From Heterohyrax brucei (lineage: Eukaryota; Chordata; Mammalia; Hyracoidea; Procaviidae): DNA of 64,000 nucleotides. Positions 45,321-56,399 of this stretch are shown one piece after another; within the stretch, counting starts at the first letter, position 1, and the number at the start of each line of letters is the position of its first letter. Location of the stretch: assembly GCA_028571685.1 (NCBI GenBank), contig CM053140.1, positions 222,909,323-222,973,322 of the forward strand, read 5' to 3'. The translations under genes and the position numbers were made by a program. Below the pieces are notes generated by a model. The model had not been told where the DNA came from. It did no database searches and was given only the letters and a program-made list of their open reading frames with translations.

Positions 45321-45699
45321 TCATTTTGATGCATTTATTTTTGTGTTGTTGATGTTTTCTGTGTTGCTCTTAATATTCTGTTCTGGGTCATTTCTTCTTT
45401 GTGGATTCACTTTTCATCTTTTTCAGTTTTGGTTTTGTTGAGACTCCTGTATTATGTTTCTTGGTTTTGTTATGTATTTTGTTTCTTGTTTTTGATCTGT
45501 CACATTGTTATTTTGCTTTGTGGCTACCCTTATGATCCCCTTTACTATTCTAAGTTTAAGCCAGACTTTAACTTCTACATATCTTTTTCATTTTCTCTCC
45601 ATCTGAAAGAGTTATAACTACGTAATATATCCCTCTTGTTAGTGTGATGATGTCATAGTTTTCATGATATGCTCACTGGATCCCTTCTTTTAATATTGT

Positions 45700-46545
45700 A
45701 GCTCTGATTGAGCCCAGTGACTTCCCTAATGGTGTAGGAATCTGGATACTGTATCTTTCATTGCCTTCTTAATATTTTTGCTGTTCTAAGCCAGGAGCTT
45801 CCTTCAGTATTTTTGTAGTTTGGATTTGGTTTTTACAAAGTCTCTAAACTTCTGTTTATGTGCAAATGTCTTAATTTCCTCTTCATATTTGAGAGACAGT
45901 TTTGGAGGATATATAATTCTTGTTTGGAAGTTTTTCTCCTTCAAAGTTTTGAATGTGTCTGTTTTTGTGGTGTTCGTTATGTGTCTTGGAAATCTACGTT
46001 CTCTTCTTTTGTAATTTCAGGAAAGGTTTCTGTCAACAACTCTACAATAACACTTTTTCTATTTTCAGTTATCCCTCCCTGTTCAGGAACTCCAATTATT
46101 TGTAGATTATTCCTCTTAATACAGTCCCACATGTTTCTTTATGCTTCTTCATTTTTCCTGTTTCTTTTCTCTGACTTCTCCTAAACTTTAGTGTCAGTTG
46201 CTCTATCTTCAAGTTCACTAAATCTGCTCAGTTCTTCTCTTTTGGCTTTGGGTTGAATTGTCTAATTCTGTAATTTTATTGTTGATCTGCTGTATTTCAG
46301 ATTGTCAGTGTTCCATTAGTTCAAATAGGTTGCTTAATTTTTCATTTTGTTCTGCTGCATCTTGTTTAATCTCTAGGATGGTTCTCTGTATAATTGTTTT
46401 GTACTCTACCTCTGATAATTTCAGAAGGGCTTCTTCATCTTGGATGCTTTTTGATTCTTTATTTTGGGAACTTTCTGGAGCCATAGCAGACTGTTTCTTT
46501 ACATGGTTAGCTATTGTTTGTTGCCTTTGCACCATCTAGAAGCTG
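45700..46545 (-). pseudogene. L1 copy 2 ORF1, decayed
   Basis: On the minus strand, 46535-46305 reads a coiled-coil-like Glu/Gln/Lys-rich stretch ('NKESKSIQDEEALLKLSEVE', 'AAEQNEKLSNLFELMEH'), the ORF1p trimerisation region. The remaining C-terminal part, to about 45700, is fragmentary. Confidence 0.8.
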
Positions 46546-46559
46546 TTCAGGTTCTCTAG

Positions 46560-47523
46560 TGTTACCTCAACAAAGGTTGAGGCATAGTTCTAAGAGGATA
46601 GTTGGTTGCCAGCTACCTCTGTATATTCTAGTGACTGGCCCCAAGTGGACTCTCTGGGTGACAGTCTCCACCTCCTTCCTGGCAAAGATAGTGCCTTACT
46701 TATGAAGTCAGTACAGAGCCTTCAGTGGATGCTATGATGTAGATCAGCGAAGGGTGGAGGAGATGCTGCCAGTCTGCTCAGTAGTCAGTTTTCCAGATGG
46801 TTTTATTTTAAAAAGGGGCATTACTGCTAATGGAGGAGCTGTCAAACAGCTTCCAAAATCAGTCAGGCCCTGCTTTCCAGCTGACAATAGAAGAACATCA
46901 TAGGCTGTCCCCAGATGACATAACAGGGTTTAAGGTAATGAGGGGTTATAGCCTTGCTGCTATTCTTTTCCAGGCCCCACGCATAACTTCTAGGTACCAC
47001 TTTTCTGTTGGAGAAGCACTTGTGACTCCACCTCTCAGCTAACCAAGATGGCATCTAGCTGGAGCTGCCCTGAGTGCCATGAAACAGCAGAATCTATGGT
47101 GCAGCTCAGAAAAGAGAGAGTGGAGGAGCAGAGGTGCCCTCAGTCAGCAGCCAGGCTCTCAAAATGTGGCTGTCCCAAGCATCGTCTTTCTGCTGTGCTA
47201 TACATTGTTTACTTAAGCTCTGAAATTCAGCATATTAGCCAGTTTATACCCAGTCCCCACCTCCCAGACAGTGAAGAAGGTGTCAGTGCCTGCAGTCCTC
47301 CCAAATGGTGAGTCAGAAGGAGCAAGACTCAGCACTGCTGCCTCATCTTTGAGATCAGTAGTTACCCTGTTTCTGGTGCATAGTCCAATCTGACAACGCT
47401 ATGCCAGATCCTAGGGCTCCCTGGATGTCCATAGTTTTCCATTCAATTATCAGTCTAGCCCTTAGTTCTCAGAGAGAATTGAGCAGATGTATGCCTAGTC
47501 TGTCATCTTGGCCCTGCCTCCCT
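46560..47523 (-). promoter_or_regulatory. L1 copy 2 5' UTR with YY1-like site
   Basis: A GC-richer segment collinear with 14935-16017. The plus-strand 'catcttggc' at 47504-47512, CCAAGATG on the L1 strand within 20 bp of the 5' end, is where human L1 carries a YY1 site that directs accurate initiation. Function here is inference. Confidence 0.65.
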
Positions 47524-47603
47524 GAGATTATTCAGTTTCATACAAGTGTTAGACATAGTGTTAAACATGACTTTGATGGCTAAACCACATCATTCAACCA
47601 AAC

Positions 47604-47757
47604 CAAACCTGTTGCTGTTGAGTTGATTTCAACTCATCTCAACACCGTAGGACAGAGTAAAACTGTCTGATAGTTTCCAAGGAGCACCTGGTGGATTCAA
47701 ACTGCCAACTTCTTGGTTAGTAGCCATAATGCTTAACTACTACATCACTAGGGCTTC
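47604..47757 (-). mobile_element. AfroSINE, short form
   Basis: 'ctgttgctgttgagttgatt', 'tccaaggagcacctggtgga' and 'ttaactactacatcactagg'. The left end is adjacent to 'aaaccaaacc'. Confidence 0.85.
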
Positions 47758-47764
47758 CAGTCAT

Positions 47765-48160
47765 ATCCTTGCATGCCTCCAAAGAAAAGTTCCACTGACT
47801 CCCTTTTATAGGAATCACTCGATCTTAAAATGTTTTAGAAAAATCCTGGTCAGCCATGTCCCGTTACCTGATGCCCCCTCTTCACAAAGGAATTAAATTC
47901 CTGCAAGTATAGCTAACCAAGATTTTTCCACCTGCTACTTTGTAAACGTTAACAAATAAGAGAAATTCCAGTGGTCCCCCTACCACCTGCTGTGGTTGTT
48001 GTTTTTGCCTTTTTAAACCCCTGTTAATGCTGCAGATAACGGAAACACTTTGTTGGATTTCTCCCAGCTCTGTTTCCTATTTCATGGAAACTTTCCCCAC
48101 CATAATAAAGTTTTAAAAATTTTAAACAGACTGTAGGGTTCCTTCCCCCACTACAACTAT
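47765..48160 (+). mobile_element. LTR-like sequence (tentative)
   Basis: 'tgcctttttaaacccctgtt' followed about 100 bp later by 'cataataaagttttaaaaat' has the TATA-like and AATAAA spacing of a class I LTR. The termini and a TSD could not be fixed. Confidence 0.35.
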
Positions 48161-48186
48161 ATCTACCTATCTCTACACATCTGTGT

Positions 48187-48410
48187 ATACAGCAGCCCTT
48201 TGGTATCCATGAGAGATTGGTTCCAGTACCTCAGCAGATACCAAAACTCACAGATGTTCAACTGCCTCATGTAAGTTGGCATAGTATTTGCTTTTAACCT
48301 ACACATATCCTCCCAAATACTTCATATCATCCTTAGATTACACACAACAGCTAATAAAATGGAAATATTACACAGTTATTATACTGTATTGTTTAGTGAA
48401 TAATAACAAG
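48187..48410 (+). mobile_element. MER2-like (Tigger/pogo) DNA transposon fragment
   Basis: 'cagccctttggtatccatga', 'gagattggttccagtacctc', 'gcatagtatttgcttttaac' and 'tactgtattgtttagtgaat' match the MER2 consensus order. Only the 5' part is present. Confidence 0.7.
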
Positions 48411-48411
48411 A

Positions 48412-49222
48412 TGCACTCACTTTGGTGAGTAATGTCTGAGGTCTTGCAAGGTAGCAAGCAGCCATCTACAATGCCTCAATTGGTTCCAATCCATCTGGAT
48501 AAGGAAGAATGAAGAACACCAAAGATACAAGGAAAAAGTTAGCTGAAGAAACAAAAGGGGCCACCTAAACCAGAGATTACATTAGCCTGAGACAAGAAGT
48601 AGATGATGTCTGGCTCTCACCAATGACCACCCTGATGGGGAAAAAACAGAGAGTCCGTGACAGAGTGGGAGAAAAGTGAGATGCGGAATTCAAATTCTAG
48701 GAAGAAGAACAGACTTACTGGTCTGACTGAGCCTAGAGGAACTCCAGAAGACATAAGCCCTAGAGTCTGTTAATCCAGAACTAAAACTATTCACAAAGCT
48801 AACTGTTCAGACAAAGATTAGACTGGAGTATAAGACATAAAGGAAACCTGATGGTGTAGCAATGAAGTACTAAAGCTGCTGACTAAAAGGTTGGTGGTCC
48901 ATGTCTACCAGGAACTCCTTTGAGACTCTATAGGGCAGTTCTACTCTGACCTACAGGGTCACTATGAGTTGGAATCAACTCAGTGGTAGCCAGTTTACGG
49001 GTATACTCATCAAGAGTATACTTCTTAGTGCAAGTAGAGACCCAAGCCTACATGGGCAACTCCTGTCGTACAGTAAGATGAGTAGGCAGAAAGAGACAGT
49101 AGTGGGTTGAATGGACATGGGAAATCTAGGATGGAAAGGAGGAATGTGCAGTCACATTACAGGATAGCAACTAGGATCATATAACATTGTGTATATTAAT
49201 TTTTGTATGAGAAGCTAACTTG
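48412..49222 (+). mobile_element. L1 3' UTR, plus strand, with AfroSINE inside
   Basis: 'caagcagccatctacaatgc', 'ggaagaatgaagaacaccaa', 'cttactggtctgactgagcc' and 'tttttgtatgagaagctaac' are successive parts of the elephant-type L1 3' UTR. Instead of a poly(A) end it passes into L1 ORF2 sequence at about 49225-49240. Confidence 0.75.
48841..48998 (+). mobile_element. AfroSINE, short form
   Basis: 'ggaaacctgatggtgtagca', 'ctgactaaaaggttggtggt' and 'cactatgagttggaatcaac'. It is inserted in the L1 3' UTR. Confidence 0.87.
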
Positions 49223-49239
49223 AGCCGTAAACTTTGTGG

Positions 49240-51108
49240 AGACAAGACAGACTTTAACACTCCCCTTTCAGTTAAGGATAGATCATCCAGAAAAAAGCTC
49301 AGTAAAGATACAGAAGATCTTATTACAACAATCAACCAACTTGACCTTATTGACATGTACAGATCGTTTCATCCATCAACAGATAAAAGTACCTTCTTCT
49401 CCAAAGCACATGGAACATTCTCCAGAATAGACCATATGTGAGGTCATAAAACAATTCTCCATAAAATCCAAAACATTGATTTATTGCAAAGTATCTTCTC
49501 GGACCTCAGAGCTATAAACATTGAAATCAATAACAGAAAACTCATAGGTAAAAATTCCAACTTGTGGAAACTGAACAACACTACTCATAAAGCCTTGGGT
49601 TATAAAAGAAATTAAAGACACATTAAATAAATTTATGGATTTAAATGAGAATGAAAACACATCCTACCAGAATTTATGGGATACAGCAAAAGCAGTGCTC
49701 AGAAGCCAGTTTATCTCTATAAACGCACACTTCCAGAAAGAAGAAAGAGCACAAATTAAAGAATTGGCTAAACTGACAAAAGAAAAACAACAGAAGATAC
49801 AAGTAACCCAATTAAGAAATGAGTTGGGAGATGTTACAACAGACCCATCTGAAATAAAATATGTCATAACAGAATACTATGAAAAGCTGTACTCTGACAG
49901 GTTTGAAAAAAGCTATACTCTGACAGGGGGAAATGGACAAATTTCTAGATTCATATGATTCACCAAGACTATCCAAAGGAGAAATAGATCAACTTAATAA
50001 ATCTATCACAAAGGAAGAGATTGAGGAAGTCATCAAAAATCTACCAACCAAAGAAAGTCCTGGCCCAGACGGCTTCACTGGAGAATTCTAACAAACTTTT
50101 AGAGAATTAACTCCAATACTAATGAGGCTATTTCATACCATAGAAAGAGATGAAATACTTCCAAATTCCTTCTATGAAGCCAGCATAACCCTGATACCAA
50201 AACCAGAGAAAGATCCCACAAAAAAAGAAAATTACAGACCAATATCACTCATGCATCTAGATGCAAAAATCTTCAACAAAATACTAGCCAATAGAATTTA
50301 ACAGCATATAAAAACAATCATTCATCACGATCAAGTAGGTTTCATTCCAGAGATGCAAGGCTGGTTCAACATCAGAAAAGCAATTAATATACTCAACCGT
50401 ATTAATAACACAAAAGATATAAATCACCTGATTTTGTCAATTGATGTAGAAAAGGCAGTTGACAAAGTTCAACATCCATTCACGCTTAAAACTCTCAGAA
50501 AAATAGGAATAAAAGGGAAATTCCTCAATGTAATCAATAGCATCTATGCAAAGCCAACTGCTTTCATCATCCTGAATGGTGAAAGACTAAAAGAATTCCC
50601 TTTGAGAACAGGAACTAGACAAGGATGCCCACTCTCACCACTTCTATTCAACATTATGCTAGAAGTTCTAGCCAGAGTAATTAGACAAGACAAAGAAATA
50701 AAAAGCATCTGTATTGGCACTGAAAAAGTAAAGATTTCGCTCTTTGCAGATGATATGATTGTTTATACAGAGAATCCAAAGAAATCCATAAGTAAATTCT
50801 TAGAGCTAACAGAAGAATTTGGCAAAGTATAGGGATACAAGATAAACATAATTAAATCAGTAGGATTACTTTATACCAACAATGAAATTATTAATGAATA
50901 AATCACCAAATCAATTCTATTTACTATAGCCCCCAAGAAGATAAAATACCTAGGAATAAATCTAACTAGAGAAATAGATCTTTACAGACAAAACTACAAG
51001 ACATTGCTACAAGAAACTAGGAGGGACTTACATAAGTGGAGTAATCTGCCCTGCTTATGTATAGGAAGACTCAATATTGTGAAAATGTCTATTTTGCCCA
51101 CTTATTTC
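49240..51108 (+). pseudogene. L1 ORF2 fragment (endonuclease end to RT), plus strand
   Basis: It begins near the end of the endonuclease ('SRKKLSKDTEDLITTINQLD') and covers most of the RT. The longest open piece, 50353-50832 (159 codons), has '[18 protein letters not shown]', '[16 protein letters not shown]' and the catalytic '[14 protein letters not shown]'. Stops occur before and after. The ORF2 C-terminus and the 3' UTR are absent, and it ends abruptly at 'attttgcccacttattt'. Confidence 0.9.
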
Positions 51109-51444
51109 TAATAAAAAAATTAAAATTTGTTTACTGATGACTATAAGAAAATAGCATACTGAATACTAACTTTGTACTAAGATGAATAACAAGAGATTTC
51201 TCAAAGTGTTGAAGACACAGGTTTGTACATTGAAAGAAGGAAAAAATTAAAGGGTAGGCTCCACATTCACTCCATGTTTCTGCTGGGAGGGCATTTCCAA
51301 ACCAGAAAGGTGGTATCCAAACAGAACAGAAGTATTTCTCAACACAGCACAGCAGAGATGGAAGTCCTAGGCTACTGAGGCAATGGAATCTGTGAATACA
51401 GTACTGGAAAGGAGGAAAATGTCCAGGAGTCCAGCTACCATCCA

Positions 51445-51598
51445 CTCAGCTCTGACTCCTGATGACCCCTCATGGATCAGAGAACTTACTCCAAAACGTT
51501 TTCCAGTGGCTGGTTTTTCTCAAGTATATTGTAGGCCTTTCTTCTGAAGTGCTTCTGGTTAGAGTCAAACCTTCAACCTGTCAGTCAGCAGTCATTCT
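51445..51598 (-). mobile_element. AfroSINE, long form, diverged
   Basis: 'agctctgactcctgatgacc', 'ggcctttcttctgaagtgct' and 'aaccttcaacctgtcagtca' follow the minus-strand long form. Confidence 0.65.
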
Positions 51599-51639
51599 AG
51601 GGAAGTCTAAAAGCAAGGCTTAAGGGAATTAAACTGATT

Positions 51640-52020
51640 TGACAGTGAACAAACTGCCTGTCAGATCAAAACTGAACATTCTTTAAAGGAAGACGACATA
51701 GTTCTCTCACACTAAATGGTCAAAATGTAATTAAATTAAAAATCAATAAGCTATCTCGAAATTTTGTGATACTAGGAAGTTAAGCAATACATTTCTAAAT
51801 AACACATGGGCCAAAGAAGAAATTTCAAAGAAAATTAAGAAAATACTTTCAAGTGAGTGACATCAAAAGTAAAATGTATCATAATATCTAAGACACTGAT
51901 AATCTAGTGCTTAGGGCGAAACTGACACCTTTATATGCTTTTATTTAGAAAGAAAAAAGGTTCAGAATCAATGATTTAAGATCCCACCCGAAGAAGCTAG
52001 GCAAAACAAAATTCAAATTC
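51640..52020 (+). pseudogene. Old L1 ORF2 fragment
   Basis: 'aagcaatacatttctaaata', 'acacatgggccaaagaagaa' and 'aatcaatgatttaagatccc' match the ORF2 spacer region of older mammalian L1 families. More diverged than the other L1 copies here. Confidence 0.6.
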
Positions 52021-52029
52021 ACAAAAAAA

Positions 52030-52445
52030 GAAAAAAAAAAATACCAGACTCACTGGTCTGATGGAGACAGGAGGAACCCAAGACTATGGCCCTCAGATAC
52101 TCTAGCACCTCAGCAGCAAAAACACTCCCAAATTCTACTTTTCAGCCAAAAATCAAGACAGGCCTGTAAATCAAACAATAATACACTTCTTAGTTCAATC
52201 AAGTATACAAGACCAAATGGGTAGCACCGCCCAATAGTAAGGCCAAGTAGGCAGAAAGGGCAGGAAAATCCAAACCAATTCACAAGATTTTTTTTCCTGG
52301 CGTGGAAATTGGGAGAGAACTGACCAATTACAGGGATTGTAACCAATGTCACGAAACAATACTTGTATAAATTTTTGAATGAGAAATTAACTGGATCCAT
52401 AAAATTTCACCAAAAGCACAACAAAAAGAGAGAGAGAAAAAAAAG
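52030..52445 (+). mobile_element. L1 3' UTR with A-rich tail, plus strand
   Basis: 'cactggtctgatggagacag', 'gattgtaaccaatgtcacga', 'acaatacttgtataaatttt' and 'aaagcacaacaaaaagagag' are the end of the L1 3' UTR followed by its tail. It is 5'-truncated. Confidence 0.72.
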
Positions 52446-52454
52446 AAAAGAAGA

Positions 52455-53515
52455 AGCTAGGAAATAGTAGAACACATAAAACACAGAAATATATCATAGT
52501 AGGAAATAACAAATATATGAAACAGAAAACTGACCAAAAATAAAGTAACGAACCAAACTTTCGTTCTTTGCAAAATATCAGTAAAAAGAATCAAAAGTTA
52601 GAAATAGTCTCTCTTCTTACTCCAACCTATTTTGGGGGGAAGGGGGGAGGTCAGGGAAGGTCTAAATATAACATCTGAAACTGCTACAGATATTTTGCTG
52701 CTTTGAAGAGATCCATCCTAAAGACAAATCTAGTACCCTAAAATGGCAGAGCAAAAAGACAAAATAACCTGGGTTATTAATAATAATGTTTAAGGTGTTG
52801 AATTCACTGCCTCCAACTGTCTTGCTATATAAACCAATATAATTCTTTGTTTAAGCCATTTTAAGAGGGACTCTCTCTTAACTGTGTTAAGGTTGAATTG
52901 TGTTATGGACTGAGTTGTGTCAGCCCAAAAGATATGCTGAAATTCTTTGTGGTATTTTGTCTTGGTAGCCCTAGGAAACCAAGATGTCACTTAAAACATG
53001 CTGACACAGGTTCTCTGACAGAATTATAAACCTAAAACATTTGTGACATAAGGCATGAACTGTGATAACTCTTCTTGCACTGGCAAAGAAGTATAAAAGA
53101 AAAGGAGCTGAACTTCGCCTACAATGTTACTCCATTTATAATCAACCAAACCCAGTGTCTCCTAGAAAGCTCCAGCAAAATGTTCATGAGAACCAGGAAA
53201 TCATATTTCTTTGGGAGACATCACTCACCATATGCTTATACACAGGGACCTTTGTCATCCAAAGAGCAGAAAGAAAGTTCAAAGAGTCAAAGATAAAAGA
53301 AGGTCTGTAAGGAAAATATAAACCAGTTTACAAAACGAGAAGTTGCTTATGACTAAATCCTGTGACATCAAATAACATTTGGTAAGAGGTCCACATCCTC
53401 ATTCACTCACCCCAAACATGTTTCCTTCCTACCTCAGGGAACCTCGTATTTTTATCATATTCCAAGGCTTACACTGATAGCTGTAACTTTTTGGAGACAA
53501 GACAGATATGCTGTT
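52455..53515. other. No gene; G-run cluster
   Basis: A G6-AA-G6 run lies at 52634-52647. The frames of 66-82 codons here have no domain. 'ttttggagacaagacagata' at 53490 resembles an L1 segment at 49238, but the match is too short to assign. Confidence 0.45.
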
Positions 53516-53524
53516 CCCCATTGC

Positions 53525-53575
53525 CCCTGGGGTCACTATGAGTTGGATCCAACTCTACGGCACTGGGTTAATATG
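53525..53575 (+). mobile_element. AfroSINE 3' fragment
   Basis: 'ggggtcactatgagttggat' and 'ccaactctacggcactggg' are the SINE terminus. It is about 50 bp, intermediate between the micro-insertions and normal truncated copies. Confidence 0.7.
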
Positions 53576-53649
53576 TTTTTAAAATAGGAACCACCATTCT
53601 TCTACAGGTGCCCTGTGGGAGTTATAGCCAGTTACTGCTACTGCTACTA

Positions 53650-53742
53650 ACTACTCCTTGGAAACTCTATGGTGCAGTTCTAGCCTTCCTGCAGGATCGT
53701 TATATGTCAGAATCAACTTGACAGCAATAGGGCTGGGTATTT
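53650..53742 (+). mobile_element. AfroSINE 3' half
   Basis: 'ctccttggaaactctatggt', 'tatatgtcagaatcaacttg' and 'acagcaatagggctgg'. Confidence 0.78.
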
Positions 53743-54086
53743 GTGTTTTCTTCTTCTACAGGGCGGCTTCAGATGAGGTAAAGCCAGAGTCTGACAAGAG
53801 ACAGTCAGTTTAAAGGTTTGCTTTTCTGATAACAGTGGATGTTAAGCACTGCAATAGCAAGTCCTCCCGGTTCTACTTCCGGTTACAGATGACCTTTCCT
53901 CTTTATCAGGAAGGTTTCAGATACAGCTAACAACAACTGCCCAGAATATATTCACAATATGTAGATGATACAACCTTACTTACCAAAAGTGAGTGTGACT
54001 TGAAGTGCTAACTGATGAATATGAGAGACCACGGTTTTCAGTATGGTTTATACCTCAACATACCAAACAAAAAAATCTAAACCTAT

Positions 54087-54651
54087 TGTTAGCAGATAAA
54101 ACTCCAAATTCTCATTATCTGCATCCCCAAACCAATCTCTGAGACAGGTATTTGGGTAAGTGATCAAAAAAGTTTACTACTGCGTACTAGCAGACACAGG
54201 GAGCAGGGATGAATCCTTCAACAACCTGTTCAAAATCATCAGTTGCAGTTGACGTGTATAAGGGAGTGGGGAAACAGCATGATCGATTAGGGGTGAAGAC
54301 AAGTATCCATTCAGAGGCCACAGAGGTCCTTTGAAGATATGCATCAGGAGCAGAGATCCGGAGTGCTTTCAGTTGTCATTTGAAGCAGAGGGCGTCCAGA
54401 CTGGTGCCTCGCATCTCTCATTGACTCCTTACCATTCTGGTGTTTCTAAACAGCTGTGGAAGCCGCAAGAACATTATTTCTGTGGTTTCTGTCAGTAAAT
54501 GTGTGACTTCCTGCCAGAGCTTAGGTGAAAGAAACCAGGAATTTTTAAGACAGAAGACAAGACAATTTTACAAAAAGAATTAACTCCTGGCTGACTATTT
54601 TAACTTCCTTTTTTCAAAAATCAGGGTGTCTAAAGCATCTCTCCTGTTTCA
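54087..54651 (+). mobile_element. Solo LTR in RTE copy E
   Basis: It begins TGTTAGCAG and ends near CTGTTTCA, 565 bp. It resembles the LTR at 7201: the same TGTTA start and TTTCA end, similar length, and local similarity around 'gagacaggtatttgggtaag'. It lies beside a SINE whose tail side it abuts. Confidence 0.5.
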
Positions 54652-54800
54652 CCATTGCCATCAACTCAATTCTAATGCATAGCAACCCTATAGGGCTTCC
54701 AACCCTGCAAATCTTAGTGAAAGTAGATAACTTTCTCCTGAGGAACAGCTGATGGGTTTGAACTTTTCAGTTAGCAGCTGAGCACTTAGACAGCATACCA
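54652..54800 (-). mobile_element. AfroSINE in RTE copy E
   Basis: 'ttgccatcaactcaattcta', 'gagtgaagtagat'-like middle, 'gctgatgggtttgaactttt' and 'agttagcagctgagcactta'. Minus strand. Confidence 0.78.
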
Positions 54801-55619
54801 CACATCAACGAAAATAAAACAGAAGTCCACAACTGGATCAATACTCAACATCATAATAAACAGAGAAAACGATGAAACTGTCAAGAATTTCATTTTAGTT
54901 GGATAAACAATCAATGCCCACAGAAGCTGCAATCAGGAAATCAAACAAAATATTGCATAGGGCAAGTCTGCTGCAAAGAAGAAAAAGAAAAAAAAAACCT
55001 CATTAAAGTCTGTTGAAGCAAAGATTTGTTTTAATGACTAAGGTGTGCTTACCATAAGCCACAGTATTTTCTATCACCTCATATGTATTCAAAGCAGAGT
55101 AATGAAGAAGGAAGACCTAAGAACTGATGACTCTGAATGACGGCATTAACAAATAATACTGAACATAACCAGACTGACAGAAGAAGGAAGAAAGCTTCCT
55201 TGGAAGAAGTACAACCCGAATGCTTCACGAAAGAGAGGACTGCAAAGCTTCATTTCACATGCTTTGAACATATAATAAAGAGGGACCAGTCTCTGGAAGA
55301 AGAACATTGTATAGAGAGTCAGCAAAAAATAAGAAGACCCTCAACGATATGTATTCACATAGTGGCTGCAACAATGGGCTCAAACTCAGCAATAATTTAA
55401 AGATGGTACATGATCTAGCAGGGCATTTGGAACCAACATGACACCACCTAACAACAACAGGAAAATTATAGCTACTGACTTCCCTTCTCTGCCTTCAGCT
55501 ATGATGAAACTTAGACCTATTTGTCCTGCAGTTAATTTAAACAGTGTTGTGGCAAGGTTTCCATTTATCCTGACTAGTATAGACTTTTCTCCCCTACTTC
55601 CAGTTCTCTTTTCCTAGAA

Positions 55620-55960
55620 ACCCCACCCACTGACTGGTTTTCTTTCTTTTCATTCACCAAGTAAAATCCAAATCATTTCTGTGATAGAATCCACAAACTT
55701 GGCCTACTGACTAACCTAGTTTCATCTACATCCTCTCTTCTACCCACTACCCCAGGCAACAGGTAAACCCAAACCAGCCTCATTCCTCCCTGCCCCTGCA
55801 TTTTCCTATCCCACATACTTAGCAAGCCTCTCTTCGTTCTCTGTCATCTCCTCTGCGGAGCTTTCCATGTTAACATGGCCTCCTGAGGGTACCTCCCCTG
55901 TAGCTGTAGTCACACTGTATTGTAGTTGTGTACTTGCATTTCAGCATCCTGATGGCAGGA
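55620..55960 (+). repeat. L2-like fragment (tentative)
   Basis: 'cattcaccaagtaaaatcca', 'agaatccacaaacttggcct' and 'tcattcctccctgcccctgc' resemble the pyrimidine-rich L2 coding tail. Low certainty. Confidence 0.35.
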
Positions 55961-56049
55961 ATGGTGGTAAATGTAAGAATCTAACAAGGTCACTTCAGGT
56001 ATTAAGCTGCATTCCATCCTCTGCCTCAATTATAACCCTCAGGCTGGAT

Positions 56050-56395
56050 TAGCAGGTCGACATTCCTCGCCCTACCACTGAAGACTTAAACTTGATTAAG
56101 ATCTCAGAGAAAGAGAGACAATGAAATTTTGGATAATTCACACTGTTTAATGAGATGTAATGAAACCTGATGATGTAATGGAATCTTGTGACTCCTCATT
56201 ATCGTTCTGTGACAAGCACCTACCCCTTTGAATTCTGGCTATAAAAACTGCTGGAAATGTAACCCAAATGGGATAGTTTTTTGGAAAAGCTGTTTTTCAC
56301 TGTCCCCCGGATTTGCTGGCATATCTGCAAATAAAATGTTTCTTGAAGCACACTGCATCTTTGAATTTTCAGCTACAGTGACAGGCAGAACAAAT
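56050..56395 (+). mobile_element. LTR-like sequence (tentative)
   Basis: 'ctggctataaaaactgctgg' (TATA box) and, 94 bp downstream, 'gcaaataaaatgtttcttga' (poly(A) signal) have LTR promoter/terminator spacing. It ends near 'cagctacagtgaca'. No TSD was established. Confidence 0.45.
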
Positions 56396-56399
56396 CTGC

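Larger units (their letters stand above)
38103..47538 (-). mobile_element. Full-length antisense L1 (copy 2), interrupted by RTE copy C
   Basis: The element is 38118-47523 on the minus strand, between perfect 15-bp repeats GAGATTATTCAGTTT at 38103-38117 and 47524-47538. Removing the RTE at 40697-43124 leaves about 7.0 kb with 5' UTR, ORF1, ORF2 and 3' UTR. The 5' terminus on the minus strand, GGCAGGGCCAAGATGACAG, includes a YY1-like CCAAGATG. The reading frames are decayed. It is more fully preserved at both ends than typical L1 copies. Confidence 0.93.
53930..55460 (+). mobile_element. RTE (BovB-like) LINE copy E, 5'-truncated, with LTR and SINE inside
   Basis: It starts just before the RT motif ('atatgtagatgatacaacct', YVDDTT-like) and ends 'gacaccacctaacaacaaca'. 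The part at 54058-54078 ('acataccaaacaaaaaaatc') is repeated in diverged form at 54802-54822 ('acatcaacgaaaataaaaca'), a probable TSD around the inserted material. Strongly decayed. Confidence 0.8.

Noticed and set aside
50353..50832. 159-codon open frame with a reverse-transcriptase motif as a possible host gene
   Set aside because: It is a remnant of L1 ORF2 with stops on both sides and L1 sequence continuing in all directions.
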